A DNA stretch of 64,000 nucleotides from Symbiodinium kawagutii (lineage: Eukaryota; Sar; Dinophyceae; Suessiales; Symbiodiniaceae): the NCBI GenBank assembly GCA_009767595.1, contig VSDK01014032.1, forward strand, positions 198,087-262,086, written 5' to 3'. Position numbers and translations under genes: made by a program. Under the pieces are notes generated by a model. The model saw only the letters and a program-made list of their open reading frames with translations, was not told the DNA's origin and made no database searches. Below are positions 53,401-60,468 of the stretch, piece by piece; positions within the stretch are counted from its first letter, which is position 1, and the number at the start of each line of letters is the position of its first letter.

Positions 53401-56400
53401 GGATTGGTAGAGGAAAATGCATGAAAATGCCAGGTTGTGAGGTTGCTGATGCCATATGGTGGCTTCTCAACATGAGGAAGGGGGTACCCCTAATTCATCC
53501 AATGTTAACCATTTATAGTAGTAAACCAACCATAGCTTTGGGGTCCCCAAACTGGCTTGAGAACGTCCATATGACCTTCTCAGCCTAGGCTTCCAGGGCG
53601 GCTCTCGTAACTTCTTTGCCAGGGGAATTTGCCATCCTTTGCCCCGCTCCCGGAAGGCCGCCAGGGTCGGTGCACAAAAATCGTTGTGCCTAAGCTTTTT
53701 GGTTTGATATTTTTGGTCGTTTTGCAGCACGTTTTCCCACGTGCATCAGGGACGCGATTGATTGATGGCTAGGCAACAGTTATAGTCATGTTCAAACTAG
53801 GTAATTATTGATCGATAGACATTGATAGATACTCATAGTGGTTGATAAGGGTTGCAAATATGATTGACCATGAACATGTAATGGAGCTTTACATGGTTTA
53901 GATTATTCATGTCGTTACAATGGTTGTCGATGATTACTATGTTGTTTGAGAATTGTGAAGAAAGACAAGCTGCTAATAGTGATTGAGAATGGTCATTGCC
54001 AGCGATCAATCATGGTCATTCATGGTTCTTGAAGATGATGTCTAAGGAGGGTGCATGCTTGTGAAAGAGACAACATACAATATACGAGTTGCCCTTTGGC
54101 ATGTTGGCCTGACAATGCTGAAAATCCCAATGTTAGATGATCTACCAGCTAAGAGGCCCGAAATTCCGCAGCTGCCCAGCTTGATTTAGGCGAAACTCTC
54201 AGGAGCTTTTAATGAAGCATGCCCTGCTGGGAGGATATTTTTTGTACATAGGTTTTCCAGGAAGAGCAACTGATTTGGTGTTTGCATGTTGTATATGTTT
54301 TCCAAGAAGCCTGCAAACCTGTTGATGCAACTTGGCATCATGGTAGAGTGTTTACCATTGTTGAGTTGTGATGCCTTTTGGCATCATCCCAGAGGTTCTC
54401 CAGTGGTTCTCCGTTGATTGTTGTTATTGAAAAGCGATGATGGAAATGGTAATGATCTTTGTGGTTGGTTGATTTCGCCATTGATGATTTCTAGCCATTA
54501 TCATGAACACATGCTCAACAATGTCCCTTTGCTGATTTGCTGATCAGCTTGTTTTCTTCGACTTTCATGAGCCATCATTAGCAGCAATAGCTGCTAGCTG
54601 CTGAATGTTGTTCAATGTTGTTCACAAGTATTCACAGCTACTTGATGCCAGGCTGATAATCAACTGAATGTTTAAGATATTGCTCAAGTTGACTAAATGG
54701 TTGTTGGTTGTTCAGGTTTGAATTCAATGATTAGATATTCTTGGTAGTAAAGAGCAAGGATTGTTCATACTAGTCGGCTATATGACTTTATTATCAGTAA
54801 TTCTTACACAAATTGGTTCTTACCAACTTATTACCGCCACTAGCGAACGAATAAGGAGTGTTTGGTGATCATTATTACCGACTATAATTGCTAATTTTGA
54901 ATAATCTACTATATAATGATTATTTGCTACTAATTCTCAGATCTTCAAGAAATGTGTGTGTGTGTCTAAAGTTTTCGCCGAGCAATTATCACTAACAAAT
55001 ACCCATGAATTACTCATCTTTGCTAACCCACTAATAATGATTACCAACTAAAATCGCTAATCTTTAGAATCAACTCAAACCAATGAGCTTCTATTTATTA
55101 CCTATCATAAGTAATATGAAAGTGATTGGAATGGTAGATTATTACCTATACTACCATAAATTAGGTTTGTCAATTATTACGTAGAATCAACTCAGTTAGA
55201 TTCTTCATTACTTCCAAGATACTCATATCATTAACCTACCATTGGTTCTTAGTGACCTACCATCGATTCTTAGTAACTGGTTCTCACCAATGGATTCTCA
55301 CCACTGGTTCCCGTTGTCCCAGGAGATGGCTCTTCGATTGCGCCTGGAGCCCGAAGGTGTGCCGACCTGGGATTCACCTGGGGAAGCGCGATGAAAGTCA
55401 TCTTTTTTCATAGGTAAAGCAGCTTTAGCCAGCGATAAGTGATGATTTTTTTGGTAGGTCAACCAGCGATAAGTCGTGACTTGTTGTAGGTCAACCAGCT
55501 GTACGTGATTGTTTTTTGTAGGTCAACCAGCTATAAGTGGTGATTTTTTCTATGTATCTCAACCAGCTATAAGTCGTGATTTTTTGTAGGTCAACCAGCT
55601 ACAAGTGATAGACCCAAACTGGCTGGTGGTTTGGAGGGAGCGATGGGAGCCAGGGGGTATCCTGCCCTCTTTTCAAGGGGAAGGTAGGCCAGGAGCCCCC
55701 AGGAGTGACAATTCACCGGTTGTAAACCATGGTGAACTCCAGCTACTTCAACAGCGCATGTTCCACTGTTCCACTTTCAGCTTCCTTTTTCAGAGTGTAA
55801 GCGCTGCCGCAGAGGTGGCTGACCCCCTCGGTTCATGATCCAGCTACGTGTCCTGACGCAACAACCGAGCAGATTTGCAAAGAATGTCAAGTCAAAGTGA
55901 TTGACCCACAAGATCTTGAGGATTAACGACCTGTTTACCAGTATTTCCCACCCAGTCGCCATCACTAAGGTGAATTATTTGGCATCAATTGAAAGTTATT
56001 CAATTCTGGTTTCACATGATTTCAATTCGACATTCTTTGCCTTCATGCTCAACCATCATTAGCCATCCACGAACTATGCTTAAGGATCATTCTACAATGA
56101 ATTATGTAGCCACTGCCGACCGTAGGTAACACGTTTGTGGAATGTTGTAGGTTATCCACTCTCGGCAAACAAATCACCGTTGAACGTAGAACTGTTGCAG
56201 TGATAAAGCCACTGCAATGACTGAAAACACTACCACCAACAATAGAAACATCAACAATATCATCAACCTCAACAAGAATAGCAGCTGTTCGACGGAGGAA
56301 GAAGAAGAGCAACATTGCTACCATCGCTTTTATTGGATGGCCAAACCATCCTGGAGATGAGGTCATTTCAAGTTATTGTTGCAAGAACAGTCCAGGACAT

Positions 56401-59400
56401 CCAAGAAGTTTGAGAAAAGTGAGTGTGGCAACAGTCTAGGAACAGGTCTATGAACAGCTGGGAAACAGCCTAAGAACAGCCTCAGAGGAGTCCCTGGCTA
56501 CGTTTAGAAACAGTCCACACACTGCCTGAGAACATTCCAAGACAGAATGCTGCTGACCCCCCAAAAATGAGCAACAACAAATGGATGGTCACTGCAGCTA
56601 CTGAGCCCCTATGAATGATTGATGGTGCTTAGCACCTCTTACCATGCCCCTTACAGGCCTACGCCGGGTCTTGGGGTTGCAGGTCACCTTTTCACCATGC
56701 AGTATCCACCTGCGCCTCGCGATGTGGCCTACGGGGACAGTTGCGCTGCCTCGGGCTACCATTGGGGCTTTGCAAATGTTTTGAGCCACATGGCACCCCA
56801 AATATTTTTGACCACATGGACCTGAGAATACGGGGTTCTCATGTTTGAGATGTCACCTGAGGGATGCTCGTGAAATATCTTGAGTCCTGGTGAGATTTTG
56901 AAGTACCACCATATTTTGGAACGGCTTACATGATGCTTAGGGGTGGGTCATCATCAATCAGATCACAGCATGATCAAAGGTCAAGTGCCATCGACGAGTG
57001 AACTTCGGTCGTGAATCGAACTCGCTGATTCGCCAACTTTTGTGAGATGTAGGTTGTCACCAACCATCAATACTGGTGCAGTGACTTTTTGACAGATCTT
57101 TCTTGAGGGGTAGCAACATATTGATACATATTGAGTATTTATGGGGATGTTTGGAGCAAAAACGTCCTGCAGCGGACATGGTATTCCAATGGCTTTTGGA
57201 GCTATCCCCCACCTCCCGTGCGTGGCAGTTCATCCGCTGGTCCCGGTATTGTGCATGAGTTGCATTACCAATGGTGGATGGTTGATGGTCCACAAAGACT
57301 AGTTAATGCATGCTCATGGTGAGCACGGTTAGAATAACTTCAGGTCATGGTCAAAAGATGTCAAAAGTGTTTGATCATAGTTGGTACTACTGGTCAATAA
57401 CGATAAAATATGATGATTGATAACGATGATTTGTATTGATTTGTAATAATTAGCCGGCCGAGAATCCCATGTTTTGTTTTCTATCTTTTTGCAATCACTT
57501 AGCTATCTGACTGGTTAGCCGTCTACAATCGATCATACAATGGACAATGCTATTTGAGAACCATTGCAATTCATTATTAGCCATTCTTAGGTGCTTAACG
57601 ATACATGTTTGATAATGGTCAATGATGCCCAATCACGATGCTTGCTGTAGTGGCTAGTATTATTCTTATAATAGTTGCTAGTGGTGGGCCTATCTAACCA
57701 TCTCCAGGTTACCTGTCTGACCGTTAATCGATCCACATTTGACCGAGCTATGAAACCACACGGGTTCACCATGGTTGATGTACCGAGCCGCCGTTCAGAC
57801 GGCTGTAGGACTTGCTCAATACGCCGGCACAGAGGTGCGCTCGGTTGATCTGCTGGCCCAAGAGTTAGAGATGCCAAGTGTTTGTTGGTTGGGAGGGTGC
57901 GAAAAAATTGGGTTTGTATCTTGGAAATGTGCTGGGAAATGTTAAATTTAAGGGCAGTTGCAAAGGTCAGAACATGTTGGCCCACGGTGAGCTGGCTGAT
58001 GGAAGCCATGGTCGTGAACAGTTAGCTGTTGCCGAGTGCCGGCAGCTGATTGACAACAGCAGGTGCGGTTTACCACAACATAGTGCTATAGATTATAGTG
58101 ATGGATGTATGCACATCCTGCTGTAGGAGATATGGATGTCTCCACGCAGTACTCGTAAGACTTGGCAGTTTTCAATCGGACGATGCTATCCTAGTGTGTG
58201 CTCCGCATGTGCATCCTGGGCATCCAGTGCAAAGATCCAATGCAAGAAGCACAGCAAATGACCATTGACAACTGTGCTAAAGCAGCACAGCAGGATGTCC
58301 GGCGGGCGTAGGTTTCCCACTAATTCAAAGGGCGTAGTGGGAAACTAAACTATTTCAAAGCAGCCGTAAACCAATGACAAGCTGGTCCTGGGTGCCTGGT
58401 CATTGCAGGCAATTATCGCACATGGTGGGCTACTTGCTGATCCTGGCGGTCGCCTGCCGTGAAAGCAGTGGATCTCACTGCACGGGTCGTGTGAAAAAAA
58501 TCTGTGAGCAGAGTACCTCCCAACCATCCCTAGCTGGTGGTTTTTATAATATATTCAATTTTCCATAAGATTTGGGATGATTGGTCGATTCGCCAATATT
58601 TTCCAAAGGTGTTGAAACGACCAACCAGATCCCACAAGGATGTTTTTTTTGTTTTTTTTGTGGTGGAAGCAATTCTTGTGAAGAACTCTCACGTGTTTGT
58701 TTGTCCAAGTTTTGAAACTTGGGGGGGGGGGGTTGTGGCAAACCTTTGAAAGCCATCCAGCAAGCAGATTGACGATTTATGGACCGGAACATGGCATTTG
58801 GTAAACCACCTTCGAAGCCACAAGAAGAACAACAACCACAGCGACAGGAACAACAACACAACGACACAACCAAAATAACCACTGGTTGACGTAGGGCCAT
58901 TGAACCTTTGACTGAGCAGCCCCGAAGCGGCAATGTGTTTGTTGCTCCATTTCTTTCTTTTGTGGGAAGCTGGGCATCACAGTTTTGCATAATGTTCCCA
59001 TGCTAATGTTCACCCGTACCGGGTGGGTTGCACAAAAAAAACATCATCATCATCACCAGAGATCACAATTAAGCATCGCATTAGGTGTGGTGCTACTTGT
59101 GTACAATGATTTCCTGTGTTCTTTGGCATGCGCATGCAGTTACATCAGAAAACACACGTTTTATGCGCTTGTGATGCCAAGGTCTTCATCATGTTCTTCC
59201 CCTTCATCGGTCTGGCATCTTCCATTGTCAACCTGGAAAACTTGGAATCCATCAGCTTCATCAAGCAGATGCTCGGCCAGCAACATCCTTTGAGAAGGGC
59301 CCCAGGGATGAGACCAGTCACAGGTTGCTTAGCCGCTGCCGGTACTTCAGCACAGCATTTTAGGTTGCATCCCCGTCACAAGTCATCCAGTACCTTCATG

Positions 59401-60434
59401 CATTTTCGCCATGAATGATTGTTGTGGTGAACTCAGTGAACTCTATCATTGCATTCTTCGGTCTGGATAGAAAAAAAAGCCCTTTTTTTGCACCCGCAAG
59501 AAGGATGAATCACAAGCCGCTTGGCGTTGGAAGCTGAGGATTATGACCAGCTCGAGCTTCATGCAATCTGTGTTGGAAGGACGGGCGCAAGGGAGGTAGC
59601 CGAGTTGGTGCATGGGTCAAACTGGTCTGCAGTGGTCAATCCTGTTGGGAAGCAGTGTGAACATCAGCGTACTCTGGGGGATCGATGCAGGCTTGGATAG
59701 TCAGATGATCTAAACCAATTATCGGACCTGTGCCGAAGCAGCAAATCTACATGCATGATCAAAATAGCAGTGATGCACATTGCGGCTTTAATACCTGTTG
59801 GTTGTTTCGGGCTGGATCAGTTTGGCCATAAAAGCCTCAGGGGAGAATCAAGAACAACTATGATCAAACATTGGGGGGTAATGATCTCAAGCAACATGTG
59901 GTGGTTTCTTAGAAAAGGGAACCCGAAAACATGGTTGGTTTGATGGTTTTGACGCCTATACATTGCTAATGTGGGATGATTTGGGGGTACCCCGATGTCA
60001 AGAAATGCCGATATTGATCTATATTGAACAAGGGCTGTTCACCAGCGGTACCACTACTCCGGAACTGTTCCACACGCCCAGCCTTCACAGCCTGATTCAG
60101 AATGGCGAACCATGTTGGGCGGTGGTGAATGGTTGTCACTGATGGTGATGATGTTCACTAGAGTCAAACGTTTTTTTGATGGCTGTTGGACCATGACATG
60201 TTCACATTGTTCACTATGATTGTTGATATTGGTGAACAGTGGCTGGTGATGGTTGCTAATGCTTAAAGCTGGTTGACAATGATCAATCATGGTTGATGAT
60301 GGTTGATGATTAATGGTAATGATTGGATACTGGCCGGTGATCGTCGATAATGGTCGATGATTGTTGGTAATGGTTGATGGAAGGTTGGTAATCGCTGATA
60401 ATGGCTAGTAACAGTTGGTAACGGTTGGTAATTG

Positions 60435-60468
<34 letters not shown>

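Larger units (their letters stand above)
53015..56682. other. Channel intron(s)
   Basis: It contains a family A MITE (53461-53566), AT-rich sequence (53760-55260), a possible exon at 55323-55394 and a tandem repeat (55420-55612). Confidence 0.5.
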
